Source: Ficedula albicollis (lineage: Eukaryota > Chordata > Aves > Passeriformes > Muscicapidae). Taken from it: 64,000 nt of DNA. The translations under genes were made by a program, and so were the position numbers. The notes under the pieces were generated by a model that saw only the letters and a list, made by a program, of their open reading frames with translations, searched no databases and was not told the origin of the DNA. Below are positions 36,498 through 49,421 of the stretch, piece by piece. How positions within the stretch are numbered: the first letter of the stretch is position 1; every line of letters starts with the position of its first letter. The DNA is taken from NCBI RefSeq assembly GCF_000247815.1, contig NC_021671.1, forward strand, positions 24,284,501-24,348,500, given 5' to 3'.

Positions 36498-39400
36498 CTT
36501 TTAATATGCAGTTCTTTTGGCAAGGCTGTGCAATATTTTATGAACTGGAGTATTTTGGGAGGGTTTTGGAATATCCACTTAGGGTCAAGAAAAATTTTGG
36601 CTTTTGCAATCGTTTACCAAAAGTATAAATTTGCTGTTAGAACCTAAGCGGTGAATTCAGAATCTTACTGCTGAGCCGATAATAGTAAGAACCAACAGCT
36701 GATTGTGCCATTCAAAGGTATTTTAAAAAATACTTTGCACAACAAAATTTTAAGATGGATATTTTCTGTTACTGTAATCCAAATGAAATCATTCTGTATT
36801 AAATTAACTATGTTTTTCTGTCAGATTTCACAGACGTTGATCCTTTGTCTAGATCAGTGATGGATTTTCTTTATTATTAGTCTGGTGATACGCTGCAGGG
36901 TAATGACCGTCTCAGTCATAGCATGTTCTCAGCAAGTTATGGGATTGGGTATTACAACATGATCTCTACACAGACAAAGCATCAAAGCCTTTATGTTGAT
37001 GTTACTTTCTTCTCACCTTCTTTGTACTTTTGCCTCTTTTTTTTTTCTCTTTGTTTATCATATTTTAGCTATTTTGACATAAACAGTTAGTATCATGAAG
37101 AGCTGTATGAACTGCACTTATTTTTGCTTTTCTTGGGAATCTAGGGGAAAAAGGGAAGACTGCTTATTTGTGCCTTTTTTTTTCCTATTTTACATTGTCT
37201 ACTTGTTCCTATTCCTCATCTTTTCAAAAACAGGGGGAGAAAAGACTACACTTTTTCTTGCTGTCTTAAGACTTTTCTGTAATTTTGATTTCTGTGATCT
37301 TCAATGAAGTGTACAGCTGTTGGCGAACTGCAAAACATTTTTTGTGACAGCTATTAGGCAGAATTTCTTCTGTTATTATGTCCAGACAATGAAAGGTGGA
37401 ACAAAAGACAGCTCCAATATGCCTTTTATTTTACTGAAAAGAGTTATACTTAATTTTCTAATTTCTTCCACAAAGGTCAGACTTCCAAATAAGGTATTTG
37501 ATTTAAAATTTGACTGCACAAGACTGTTACTAAATGGGAGTTTGCTACAGCAATTGAAAAGGTTTAGATTTGGAGGATTTTGCAGCCAATAGTTTTCTCA
37601 GGAAGCAAAATCCACAAAATCTGCAACAATCATGATGAGAAAAACACACCGTAAATTTATTTGGCTGGGGTTTTATGTCCACTAGTTTACATGTTAATAA
37701 AATTCTAACTTGCCTACTGGTGCCAGCTGTAATTTAACTCCTTCTCTCTGTCTTATCAAAATAGTGAAAATAAATAGACAAAGCAGACTTAATTTTTACA
37801 TGTCCACAGGAAAGGCAGAAGCAACTGCCTTTTGGGCAAGTATGAGAGACATAATTCAATGTGATCAAATTATGTCCCCACATCTCCTATTACTTGACAA
37901 GTGAGTGGAATGTCTTCCACATCTTACCTCCTCTTTAGTCCTACGTCATTACTTGTCTATCTCTTATATATGGAAAAAAAGAAAAAGTGCAATAATACTC
38001 TTATTACATGTAAGTTTTAAGAGAAAATGGAGCTTGCACTTATCATGGAATAAGATTTCTATTTTAATGCATTAGCAGTGGAAGTACAAATAGTGTGCTA
38101 GTGATGGAGATTTAATACTTTTGTACTTAATTGCATCTAAAACAACTGAGCAGCGGCAAACTGTTTAATGGTGGGAAGAATATATAGTTCTTGAATCGCT
38201 AAAAGGAACTATTTTAAAAGACTGTGAATCTCATATATGTGAACTATAAAATTTTAATTTGCTTTTCCACTTGACTAGGGAGGCTTTGGTAACCACAGCT
38301 GTAGACCATGATAAATAACTCATTAGGAAAATGTCTGACTTCACTAAGAAATACAATTGGTATAGATTAAATATAGTGTAAAGAACTACTTTTAAAAAGA
38401 AGAGGCATATTCACTTTGAAATTACAATTGGAGTTTCTATCCACAGAACTCAATATTGAATCCCAAACCAAATAAAAGGTCAACCTAAGTAAACAAGATC
38501 AGATAATTAATCTAATAACACTGTAAAAACCACATAGCATAATAAAACGTTAATTTAAAATGGAGCAGCAGTCCCCAAGGGACAGGAAAAAGAATGGAAA
38601 CCTTGTTAAAACTGACTTTTAATCAAATTTGCCATTGGCTGGATATGTGAACTTTATTGCCTTATCTGTTTTTGAGCATTGATGTATTAGGTACTGTAAA
38701 TGCACCTGTATTACATAAAATTACAAGTTAAAATGTTTGAGTTGTGCCATCTGCCTTCACTGTGATAAAAATAACATGCTATTATATCACTAATATCTTT
38801 TTCTCAATGCATTACAATAGAATATTTCACTGATTATCTAATTCCATTAATGTTATTGTTATTCAAATTGTTAATTTAATTAATTTTTATTAAAATAGAT
38901 TTTTTTCCATTTTTCATTGCTCTAGGAACCAGAAGTTTTACATATTATCATTGATTTAATAAATTATGAATTGCAGTTTGTGAAATTAGAAAATGGGAAG
39001 AAAATGAAGTTGTAGAGTCAAATTTCAGAAATTTTTCTTTCAAAATCTCAGTTATTTTGATATTTTCATTTTAATTTTCTATATTCATTTAATGATTCCT
39101 TTAACTTTTTAATTTTTTCTTTATTAAAGGGCAGCTCAGTGCCAATTATGCCAGGGGTACAGATTTGAGGACAACTATCTGTTCTTTCCATCCTTTTTTT
39201 CATTATTTAAAAAATTGTTCTGGCATTTCTTTAGCAACTGGGCATTATATAAGCATCTCCCAGCCTTCTTCTCTGAAGTCTTATTTTAAAACTGCTCTTA
39301 TCAGGGAGGCGATTGATCCAAGAGGAACATATCAACACCAGTGAAAATGATGCTTTTCTTTAAAAAAAGTTCAAATTTTATACACACACAGAGAAAAGCC

Positions 39401-39576
39401 TTTCAACAGAAAATTCCAATAAAATATCCAATTTTGGCCTGTTGAAACACAAAACTTTCTGAAACCAGCCTGAATGTTCTATTTGAAACAATAATTTTTG
39501 TTGAAGTAGCAACAGTACTGAAATATAGTTGTTTTCTCCAGCCCAAAAGAGACGTTGGCTATGAGGTCCTTCATAA
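36498..39576. other. AT-rich unique DNA, no gene seen
   Basis: About 3.1 kb. A T/C-rich stretch lies at 37017-37060. Frames at 37095-37307, 37320-37592 (90 codons) and 37710-37904 have no domain. No repeat family is recognised. Confidence 0.5.
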
Positions 39577-39994
39577 GATCAGCTTTTCTTTATCTGAGAT
39601 GTTGACATGCTGATAAGCTAACCAGAGAATATGAGGTATGTCTTAGGGGGTATGCTAGTAACTTAATGTGAAATTATCTTCATGTCTCTGAAGAGACATA
39701 CACTATGTGTCACAAGACTCTGATGACAGAGAAAATAACAAAATGGGGACAAATCAATTTGTCACAAGACTCTGATGACAGAGAAAATAACCAAATGGGG
39801 ACAAACCAATCGATCAGCTTTTCTTTATCTGAGATGTTGACATGCTGATAAGCTAACCAGAGAATATGAGGTATGTCTTAGGGGGTATGCTAGTAACTTA
39901 ATGTGAAATTATCTTCATGTCTCTGAAGAGACATACACTATGTGTCACAAGACTCTGATGACAGAGAAAATAACAAAATGGGGACAAATCAATT
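39577..39994. repeat. Complex duplication, A-B-B-A-B (183 + 52 + 183 bp)
   Basis: A 183-bp unit (39577-39759) starting GATCAGCTTTTCTTTATCTG is repeated at 39812-39994. The last 52 bp of the first unit (39708-39759, starting TGTCACAAGACTCTGATGAC) is copied between them at 39760-39811. The middle B carries private changes (AACCAAAT, ACCAATC); the outer B copies are identical to each other. No N is present. Confidence 0.96.
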
Positions 39995-42900
39995 CCTGGC
40001 CATAGAGATGTTTCACTGATTGGTTCATGTCCACATGGCTTAGGAAAAGCTGGTTTTATAGTAGGTTTATCTTAAAACAATCTAAAATCAATTCAGGCCA
40101 AGATTTTAAAGTCATGGCCGGAACCAAGTCCAAGATTGGATTGACACAAAGCCTGTGGCCTTTCAGTAGTAGTAAAATATGCTATTAACTGCACTGCAAA
40201 CCTGTGGTTTGAGTCAAAACCACCCACAAAATTGCATGGTGGGATGGTGACTACTGAAGTCTGGCTCCAGGCTGCCAGGAGGCTGAGCAGGACGGTGAGG
40301 TGCTTCACCCCTCACGCGCAGTTCAAGGATATCTCAGCCACCATTTATCTGTCAGCTGGATAAATTGCTTGTTTTTGATAGAAAACTGTCATCTGAGTGC
40401 TGCACTAAATTTGCTTTATTTATCTCTCTATTGACGATCAAATGAGTCTTTAAAAGCTATTTATACAAAATAATAACATACACAGAAATAACAAATAACA
40501 GGGTATCAGTAGTTATTTTGGTTTATATAAATATGTCTTCAGCATATTTTGAATCATTATGTGATAACAGCACTGTTTTATCTTTTTTTTTCCCTTAACA
40601 GCAGAAACAAAACTAGCAGATTAGTCAGCACACCAATTTCCTTTTTATTCATTTTCTTAATCATCTAAAAAGATTTAAATATTAAAAACTTTCAGAGATT
40701 TTTTTGTTGTAGCTCTTGAAGATGCTTCATAATTATCACATTTGTGAGTGTAAATTGTCCTAAACCAAGACACTATGTAATTATAACATCAAGGAGTATG
40801 TTCCGAAGTACTAGAACAAATAACATTAAGATATTTGTGGAACAGATTTAGAAGAACAGGTGACAAGATTTAAGCTATATGTTTCTGAAGTAACACCTCT
40901 CTTTTAAAATAAACTATTTCGACTATGTATTTCAGTTTGCCTATGGTTTGTTCAGCTGCCAACAAAGTTTGTTCTTGTAGCTATGTAGATGACTAGACTC
41001 AAAAAACTAATTTAAACTCAATAATAAAATGTTAAATGGCAGAGAGATTTTACAGTCTAAATTTAAGCACCTGCCTTTATTACTAACTTCATTTTCTGGA
41101 TGCATCATCTTTTCTTTTTTTATTTCCTATTCACTACATGAGGAACATTAACTTCTAATTTTGGGATCTGAGAGCTGCTTTTAAGTTAGATGCTAGAAGC
41201 AGCCAGTAGGTGAACAGCTCATGCACTGAGTTCTGCAAACCTGTGCTTAACATTTGCTTCTATAGACAGTCACACTGATTCTTTTGGTTTTTTTCAGAAC
41301 TATGGCATTGCCATCCATGGCAGGAAGGACTCACAAGTATGACTGTTCTTAATACACAGAACAATTGTTCAGTTATCATCTCTGGAAAATACTCTGTAGT
41401 ACTTAGTACTTACAGGATTTCTTATTCCATCTTTTGCATAATTGCTTTTTTAAACTCAATAATACAGGGTGCTGTATTATTCAATAGGTACTTTATTTAT
41501 CTTGCATACTATGACTCAAATATTAAAAACATTGGACTGAAAGACTCTGGGACTACAGAAAGCCTTTGTCTCCAAATATATTTGTCCCTATTTGACCAAT
41601 GGTTGTGGCAGGTGACTGGAAATGTAGGAAGGATTTACAAATTTGAACTTTTTCAGCATTGTTTTTATTCACCTTTCCAAAATGTAAGACAGTAAAGGGC
41701 ATTTCAGTGCTAGCTGGATTTGGTGTTTTGTTCCCTTAGAGGATTTCTGCACACCAGGATTAATTTGGTTGCATGAAGGCCATATTTGCACATTACCAGA
41801 TTTCGTACCTTACACTAAATACTGAAGTAAGTATATATGGCAGTTTAAGAATGGCAGTAAAGAACAGACACATTTTCATATGAATTTGAGGTTTTAAACA
41901 AATACCACAATTAAGTCTAGTGAATGTAGTAAGAAGTGGTAATTGAAGGGTTCTAAATTTGAAATTGGAGGAATCCAAGCAGTTCTATTGTCAGCTTTAG
42001 CAGTGAAGAGCTTATTCATTTGCCAATAAGAGTAGACATCTTAGTCAATATTAAATCTTGTGAATTGACCCAACCTGTTAAATGAAAAAGTACCTTAAAC
42101 GTGAGAAGTGACTTGAATAAGGTCAATGACAGTTCTCATTATCTACTAGAAGAAAGATATCTAACACTGCGTAATTGAGACTAAGATTTCTTTTCCTGGT
42201 CATTACTTGATTTCATTATTGTGTCATTTATGCTTTATTGTAGTGCTGATGAAAATAATGATGCCAAACTATATTATTTTCTTAAACGTATCATCAGAAA
42301 ATTATCTTTCTATGGTATGCAAATCAATAAGAAGTGTAAGGGGGATTAAAAAACAGCATTAAAAAGTAAAGGTTTACTTGAAACAGAAAACCAAACCTAA
42401 AATTTACAGAAACCTAAAATTTTTGTTTCATAATAAAATCACTTTGGTTTTATATCTCAGGCCAAATTTAGAATGACTGAAACATTGGAAGCCTTGAATA
42501 AATGAACAGAGATCTATAATGAAAGTATCTTTTATCATTATTAAAGTTGAAACAAAATAAAAGGCCTTGTGGTTTTTTAAAAGACCTTTATATTTTGATT
42601 TCTATTGCTAGCATGTTAACTGCTGGAAATATATTCCTTAGATAATCTTGCAGACTGTATCTTTAATAAAATATTCAATAGCAATAAAACTTTAAATGTT
42701 TTCCATAAGAAAAATTCTAGCTAAAACTGGTTCATGGAGTCCACCATTTAACTGTAAAACATATGTGCAACTAAAATGTGAGACAGAATGCTAGTTCCAG
42801 CACGTGATCTTTACATAACCCTGAAGGAATGCAGCTTGGTTGGTTGTTTTTAAATGTAAACATGTCATATTATTTGCAAACTGTAAACAATAAATTTTGT

Positions 42901-44044
42901 ATCCTTAATTGTGCCAGTGTAACACTTCTGGACAAGGCAGCTGAGGAAATGGTTTGCACCTAAAACTCACATGAAGGACCTGTGAATTAGTGAATCACAT
43001 GTGAATTAGTTGATTTCAAAGAATAAATGGGTAGATATTGAGGGAAGAAGAATCCTTTAATTCTTTTTTTTTTCCTTAAATCAGGTTGCAAGACAAAGAC
43101 CGTAGCATCTACCGGAAAATTGTCTCCAGCAAATACAATAAAAAATTTGGCAATCACATCACACATATGTGGAAAAATATTTTTTTCTGTAAGGTTGACA
43201 GAAGTTCTGAAGGAGGCAAACCGTTTAAACATGGAAAGAGAGGAGACATCTTGATGGTTTTTTTATACATTATATATCTGGATCAAAAAATTCTTTTAAA
43301 ATATTCATGTCAAATGAAGTCACAGACCATCACTGGGGGTCTTAGGAGAAACTGTGTCCCTGTAACAGCCACTGAGGCCACCTGAAATGCAAATATCTGT
43401 ATTCATGTTATTGAATACACTTGTCTTTTTGCCTTTGCCCTCAAACCAGCCTTGCACCTCAAAACCAAACATCAAGAATTTTGAGTTAAATCCGGAAACA
43501 CATTCTCAAAGCCTTGGGAAGTGAGTGCTCCTTGGCTTGCAAGAAAACTATTCTAGGGATTCTTCTTACAATTTAATAATATAGAAAATGGTCCTTTCCA
43601 ACAGAGACATACCCATTGAATGCTTTCTCTGTGCACTGCCAGTCCTGGCTGCTGACCCAAGGGGAAGCTGTGCATTAGTGTGTATTTTAGTGAAGGCTAT
43701 TGCCTGACTGCAGAACGAGAATGGTTGTGTCTATATTGCAAGAACTGTCCATCTGTAAAGAAAAACAGGTAATAGCTGGTGCTGAGAGCTTAACATCCAA
43801 GTGATTCAGGAAGGTCTTTGTGTTGAATTCACTCTGTGGACTGTTCTTGTACCATGGACTCAGTGGCTGTTTGCAGCTATTTGTGCTGCTGGAATACATT
43901 TTATTTTTAAGAATAGATCTTCATCTGAAACTATTTTTAGCTCAGGATTCTGCTACATTCTCCATGCACGTCGCAGCACATCACAAATCAAACTGTATTT
44001 GATTAGATCCATTGCTTCATACATATCCTGAATGAGTGCTTAGG
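39995..44044. other. Mostly unique DNA, no gene supported
   Basis: The region 40080-40330 is GC-richer (GGCTCCAGGCTGCCAGGAGG) and may be an unassigned repeat. The 118-codon frame at 41339-41695 is hydrophobic and AT-rich but domain-free. A stretch at 43060-43190 has a polypyrimidine-CAG acceptor-like sequence followed by an open frame and a GTAAGG donor-like site (see findings). Frames at 43687-44031 overlap antisense. Confidence 0.4.
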
Positions 44045-44620
44045 TCACTTAAAGTATTGTCATCAAAGGTATTGGGAAAAGGCAGGTTTTATATGAATTT
44101 GGGAAAGTATGACTTTAACAGAGTTTAATGGCAAGGCTCACTCTATTACTTACTACATAGAGGAAGCATATATAAGTAAATTGGATTAGAATCAATTTAG
44201 AATGATTTACAAGAAGACAAGGAATGCGAAAGGGTAAAGGTGCAAAGGATATGATTACATAAGGCAAGGACACAAAAGGGTTTAGCAGCACATAATCATT
44301 GACTAATTTAATATTTATAAGGTGATTGAATAGGGTTTACTTGATTTACAGAAATGGCTTAATTATAGATTCACAATAATATGATTCGTACATTAATCAA
44401 TGCACAGATGCAGACAAGGAAGTGTATATATATCTGTATCTATGGGTATAAAGGTACCTGTTATGGCTTAATTATAGATTCACAATAATATGATTTGTAC
44501 ATTAATCAATGCACAGATGTAGACAAAGAAGTGTATATATATCTGTATCTATGAGTATAAAGGTACCTGTTGTATATATATCTGTATCTATGGGTATAAA
44601 GGTACCTGTTAAAATTCCAC
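44045..44620 (-). mobile_element. Possible LTR-like sequence, minus strand
   Basis: The stretch with TTACTTACTACATAGAGG and GATTACATAAGGCAAGGACA is built from words also found in the minus-strand LTR-like segment at 30218-30593 (TTACTTACTACACAGG and GATTACATAAGACAGTGC), in the same order. That suggests a distantly related element. No TG...CA ends or polyadenylation signal could be fixed, and a duplication disturbs the right half. Confidence 0.3.
44354..44610. repeat. Complex tandem duplication, A-B-A-B-B (109 bp and 39 bp)
   Basis: A 109-bp unit starting ATGGCTTAATTATAGATTCA occurs at 44354-44462 and 44463-44571. Its right-hand 39 bp, starting GTATATATATCTGTATCTAT, occurs a third time at 44572-44610. 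The long copies differ at four or five bases. All B copies end GGTACCTGTT. The third B matches the first B (ATGGG), not the adjacent second (ATGAG). Confidence 0.95.
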
Positions 44621-44890
44621 TCAGGTTCAGTAAAATACATCAAATCCCTTAGCATTTCTCAACAAGCATGTATGTTGAGGAATGGTGAGGTGGAGAATAT
44701 CAACCTAGGCCTCATCATCAGTGATGATTTTTTGAATAACATGAACTTGAGAGTTCATGAGCTCCAAGAGGTGTCCCACTTAGGGGGAGATGCTGGTGTA
44801 GCCTGCTGCAGTCCAGGAGAGATCAAAGAGCTTCCCTTAAGATCACATAGGGTCACAAGTTGATTGTCTTTAGTCATCAGTCAGTTTCCA

Positions 44891-45042
44891 TCCTAGCCAT
44901 AACAAAAGTGGCTAACTACTAGATTTTTTTTATCAATGGTAGTGTTCCACTCAGGCTAAATCCTAGCCATAACAAAAGTGGCTAACTACTAGATTTTTTT
45001 TATCAATTTAGTGTTCCACTCAGGCTAAAAACTCAGGCTAAA
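44891..45042. repeat. 70-bp tandem duplication with 13-bp third end
   Basis: Copies at 44891-44960 and 44961-45029 begin TCCTAGCCATAACAAAAGTG and end ACTCAGGCTAAA. The terminal AACTCAGGCTAAA is then present once more at 45030-45042. The topology is A-B-A-B-B with a very short B. Copies differ at ATGGTAG/ATTTAG. Confidence 0.92.
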
Positions 45043-46125
45043 TTTATTTTTTTAAAAATGTCTTTTAGAAACAGCAGCATTTCACTTGGGCTATATAATT
45101 CAGGTGAATGATTTACAAGGGTTAAGAAGGACAACAGCTTATTCTTTGCTCCCCACCTTGGTCAGGAAGTTGATGCTCCTGTTATGATCAGATTTTGTCA
45201 TACAATGGATACTTCAGTGACAAACTGCTGCCATCAAGGAGTGCTTCACTTGGTGCTCAGCTGGTTCAGTCAGGGCTTATCAGGAGCTCCTGAGATAATA
45301 GAGCAGGAAGGAAGAGGAGTGGGGAGAGCAAGGATGCACTACCCCAACAAAAGACAAGATGGTGGAATTCTCATCCCATCTCTCATGATCTCTGTGTCTC
45401 TGTGTCTCTGGGTGGTGGTGGGTATATGCAGTTCAAAACATGGTCATATAATTCAGAGAGATACTTATCATATCTTTGCTTGAGCAATTACTGCTTCCAA
45501 ACACATAATAAAAAAGTCGACCTTGTAGCATAACAAATTAAATTCCTTTGCGGTTTGTATTTTTTCCATATCTTTTCCATTTTAGCAATGCATTTTGAAT
45601 TTTCTTCAAAGCAGCTCAATGTGGTCTGTATGTTCATTAATAAAGAGGTATTGTAAATGTGGTACTGAAATTCTGGTTTTTTTTCATATATTACTAGAAA
45701 ATTATTTTTTATATCAGAGAGGCTACTCAAGGAGTAATAAATAATTCCCAGAGCACATAATGTTCTAATACTTTACATGATTACTTTTCTAATTGTACAT
45801 TAGCAATTCAAACACAGACATAAATGTTCTGTCAAATCTACCCAGGTAATGAGATTCTATTTTAAAAATTATAATCAGTTTAAATCCTATTTAGGCAGAT
45901 CATTTCAACAACCTAAGCTGAGTTTGATTAATTAGTTGTCCCAAACACAGAGCAATGAAGGCATCATGAATTAGCATTGAATTCTGAATTAAACTAGGTG
46001 ATTTGCTCCACTGTGCCAGTTGACTCTTGTAAAGGTATTAATGGGCTTGCCTAGAGTTTTTAGTTTGCAAGCAAGCTCATAAGGAAATAAAGATATCCAA
46101 GGCTTTTCTCCCTATGATGACAGGC
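45043..46125. other. Unique DNA, possibly an unassigned repeat at 45100-45470
   Basis: The 99-codon frame 45184-45483 covers a GC-richer patch with GGAAGGAAGAGGAGTGGGGA and CTCTGTGTCTCTGTGTCTCT. It has no domain and may belong to an ERV-like remnant that continues from 44 kb. The rest is AT-rich and shows nothing. Confidence 0.4.
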
Positions 46126-46274
46126 AAATACTGAAGATTATGTCCTTCTTCAGATATATGATAGGAGATACTTAGTTTCTCAAACAGTTTGAAAAATTAA
46201 ATACTGAAGATTATGTCCTTCTTCAGATATGTGATAGGAGATACTTCTTAGTTTCTCAAACAGTTTGAAAAATC
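46126..46274. repeat. 73/76-bp tandem duplication
   Basis: Copies at 46126-46198 and 46199-46274 begin AAATACTGAAGATTATGTCC. The second has one substitution (ATATATG/ATATGTG) and three added bases (TACTTAG/TACTTCTTAG). Confidence 0.95.
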
Positions 46275-46634
46275 CCAGAGCAAAAATTAAAAATTTGAAT
46301 GTATTCTATTGTATATTAAAACTGCTGAAGTGTTTGTAGAATATATAAATACCAATCACAATTCAAATAAAATCTGACTTTTATTTGTTCAGTTTTTTAA
46401 ATATCTCTGTAATGGAAGCACTAAGAGAAAGCATTGATGTAAAACCCTGTGGAATTGCACAGATATCTATGCAGATAATTGCAAAGTAATAAGCTCAATG
46501 TTAAATATCATATCAAAGAAAAAAGTAGCATGTTACTGGATAGATTATGTCTCTACAAAATTACACTGGTTTGCAGTGTGTTTCTACAGGTTTATGACAT
46601 TTTTTATGCGACATATCTGTTCAGTTAAGAACTT
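46275..46634. other. AT-rich unique DNA, no gene seen
   Basis: The 70-codon frame at 46498-46710 runs from unique sequence into the following CR1 and is a chance fusion frame. Confidence 0.5.
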
Positions 46635-47160
46635 CAGTACTCAGCCTGGTGATGCCACACCTCAAATCTTGTGCTCAGTTTTGTCCCCCTCACTTCAACG
46701 AAGATGTTGAAGTGCTGAAGCACATACAGAGAAGGGCAAAGGAGCTGGTGAAGGGCCTAGAGGTGGTCGTGTTAGGAGCAGCTGTGGGAGCTGGGGTCAT
46801 CTAGCCTGGAGAAAAGGAGGACTGGAGAGACCTTATGGCTCTCTAAAGCTACCTTGAAGGAGGGTGCAGCCAGGTGGGGGTTCAGCCTCTTCTCCCAGGC
46901 AGCCAGTGACAGCACAAGAGGACAGAGCCTCAGGGTGTGCCAGAGGAGTTTCAGGTTGGATACCAGAAAGAATTAGTGAAAAGGGCTGTTAAGCATGGGA
47001 AGGGGCTGCCCCCAGGCTGCCCCCATCCCTGGAGGGCTTCAAGAAACATCTGGGTGCAGCATTTAGTGCTACGGTCCAGTTGACAAGGCAGTGACCATCA
47101 AAGGTTGCGCTCATTAATCTTGGAAATCTTTGCCAACTGAATTATTCTGTGATTCTGACA
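46635..47160 (+). mobile_element. CR1 LINE, plus strand, ORF2 tail plus 3' UTR
   Basis: Starts in the ORF2 tail (CAGCCTGGTGATGCCACACC, CCTCAAATCTTGTGCTCAGT, AAGATGTTGAAGTGCTGAAG). It continues through CTAGCCTGGAGAAAAGGAGG, TCTTCTCCCAGGCAGCCAGT and TCAGGTTGGATACCAG, ending TTATTCTGTGATTCTGAC, the degenerate terminal repeat. It is the longest uninterrupted CR1 piece in the window, with no tandem duplication. The reading frame is broken. Confidence 0.93.
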
Positions 47161-49337
47161 CTGTACTTAGGTTTAAGGGGGTAAGTCAGCCACTTATGAA
47201 TGCTGATGTTTCATGGTAAATTATAATGTCAGGAGTGTTACATGATTCTGGTGAACCTTACCACTAAGTTATAATTTATATATACTTCTCAATGAGGAGA
47301 AAAGGTGGAATCAGACATGGCCTTCAGTCTAGAAGTGAAAATCTAAATAAAATGCAGTATTTGAACAGTAAAAAGAGAAGTCAAATGACAGATTCGGTTT
47401 CACTGTTATACATAAGGACTGGAGAAAAAAAATTACTAATGAAAATGGAGGATTTTTCCTGATTTCATTGTAGCCAAGAAGGTTGTCTTTTAGAAAGACA
47501 TGAGATGTTCCTTTCTTCTAATTCTAAACTCTGTGACTGATGAGTATAGAGACAAGATGTCATACATTGAATTAAGAAGTTGAACATCAAAGTGTTGCTA
47601 TCATGAACTCCTGAGTCCCATTAAAGATAATTAGGATAAACAGGGCAGGTGATTGCAGAGTCTAGGTTTGCTCTAAGAGGTGTTCTTGTACTTAAGGAAA
47701 CTGCAGAACATCTGCAAAGTAGCTGTACACAGGCTTGACATTTGCCAATATGCACACTAGCAGAACCTCTTAGAATCATGTTTGATGATTATTAACCTCA
47801 CACAAATGCCTGGTTGTAGAAGCTGTGATATTAAAAACAAGGCAGTGGTTGAAACATGCTATCAAAGTATATGCTCAACATCCTAAGAAACAAAAAAAAA
47901 ATAGTGACTTTATTTAGTTCAATCTGAAGCTCAGGCACTGGGTTTTCAGACAAAAGCAAACCATGTATTTTTAAGACAGAGTCCCTAGGTTGTTAAATTC
48001 CTCACCTAAAGCTTACTTCTTCAAGTAATCCTGTGGAAGGCACTGAGTGAAATGATAGGGATTTCCTGATTTGATTCAAAAGGTGCACTGTGCTGAGCTT
48101 CCTGGTAACAGCTAGAAAGCAAATATTTGCAAAGGCAATTGAATTAGTGTTTAAATGACAAACACTCAATACAAAATACTAGAACCATTATTTCTACTAG
48201 AAGACACACAGCTGAAGCAATTACCTTGTAATACAGTGCATATTGTAAACATAAAGTTAAAAAAAATAAATTAATATATTCCTGTTGTTTTACTTTGGCT
48301 GGGATGATTTTCCACAAATACCTGCAAAGCAACACCATTGATCTGCTTGAAATCCCTCTTCAAATCCATTCTTTTACCAGAAAACAGAATCTTCAGAATA
48401 GCTAACCTCCTGAAAGTGAATGCAGTGACATACAAACAGACCCTTGTTATTGCCTTCTGACTCTCCAGTTCTCTGAACTTGTATGTCCTTATCACCTTGC
48501 TTAATTTAATGCAGAATTTACAATACCCTTGTTAAGGGTAGATTTTTCTTCAGCTTATCTACAATATCACAGTGGGTTTAAGTGTTTTGTTTTTGAATTG
48601 AACATTAATCAGGTAAAGCCAAGAGAAATGTGAAAGGTGACTGAAAAATAATGTTATTTTTGACTGACTTAAAATTTGCTATTCAAAGTTCTTCTTCTCC
48701 AGCAGAAGTATTTTATCTATCTGCATATTTGTACAAGAAAGAAAAAAAGATTGAAAATCACTGGTCTAGCAAAATAGTATTCTGCTCGAGAACCAATTCA
48801 TAGTCTGCCAAACTGGAAAGAAGCATGTGAGCAAACTTTGTGCAGAACAACTTTATTCTGTATGCATCAGACTTCTTGTACAGTGGATACTCAACTACAC
48901 TGGGCCATAGCAGAGAAATGGTGACATTTTCAAACTGGAAGTCCACTTCCTAGGCATCTTAAATCTGTCCCTTAATACTGTGCTAATGGGTACTAAACTA
49001 ATAATAGGAATAATTATCAGTGTTACATGTTGAGATATTAATGTTTCTACTATAAATACAAATTAGAGATCTTTATTCACTTGGAGACTGTGATATAAAC
49101 AAAACAAAAGAACAGTATTAAATATTGATTTTTCTATGTTCTACATGGAAGTCTCAAGCTTGAATATAGAAGGAAAAATATCAAGCAAACAGGACACTTT
49201 TTTTCTTTTTAAATCACCTCTGTTATCCCTTAAAATTGGGGAACCTTGGTTGCATTATAACGTTTCTGTAAGACTGGCAAAAACTGTGGTACAAGGAGTT
49301 TTTTAATGCCCACAAAATAGGCAATAATTACTAATTA
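47161..49337. other. AT-rich unique DNA, no gene seen
   Basis: About 2.2 kb. Minus-strand frames of 62-74 codons lie at 48144-48338, 48271-48495 and 48758-48946; the first two overlap in different phases and none has a domain. Confidence 0.5.
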
Positions 49338-49421
49338 TTACATGAATTATTACATGAATTATTACATGAATTATTACATTAATTATTGCATGAATTATTG
49401 CACAAATTATTGCATGAATTT
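49338..49421. repeat. 12-bp minisatellite, 7 units
   Basis: Seven consecutive 12-bp units of the TTACATGAATTA type. The first three are identical; the later ones drift to TTACATTAATTA, TTGCATGAATTA, TTGCACAAATTA and TTGCATGAATTT. Homogenised left units and diverged right units suggest growth from the left side. Confidence 0.95.

Noticed and set aside
41339..41695. 118-codon hydrophobic plus frame, membrane-protein-like
   Set aside because: Hydrophobicity follows from T-rich codons; there is no known family, no splice context and no upstream promoter evidence.
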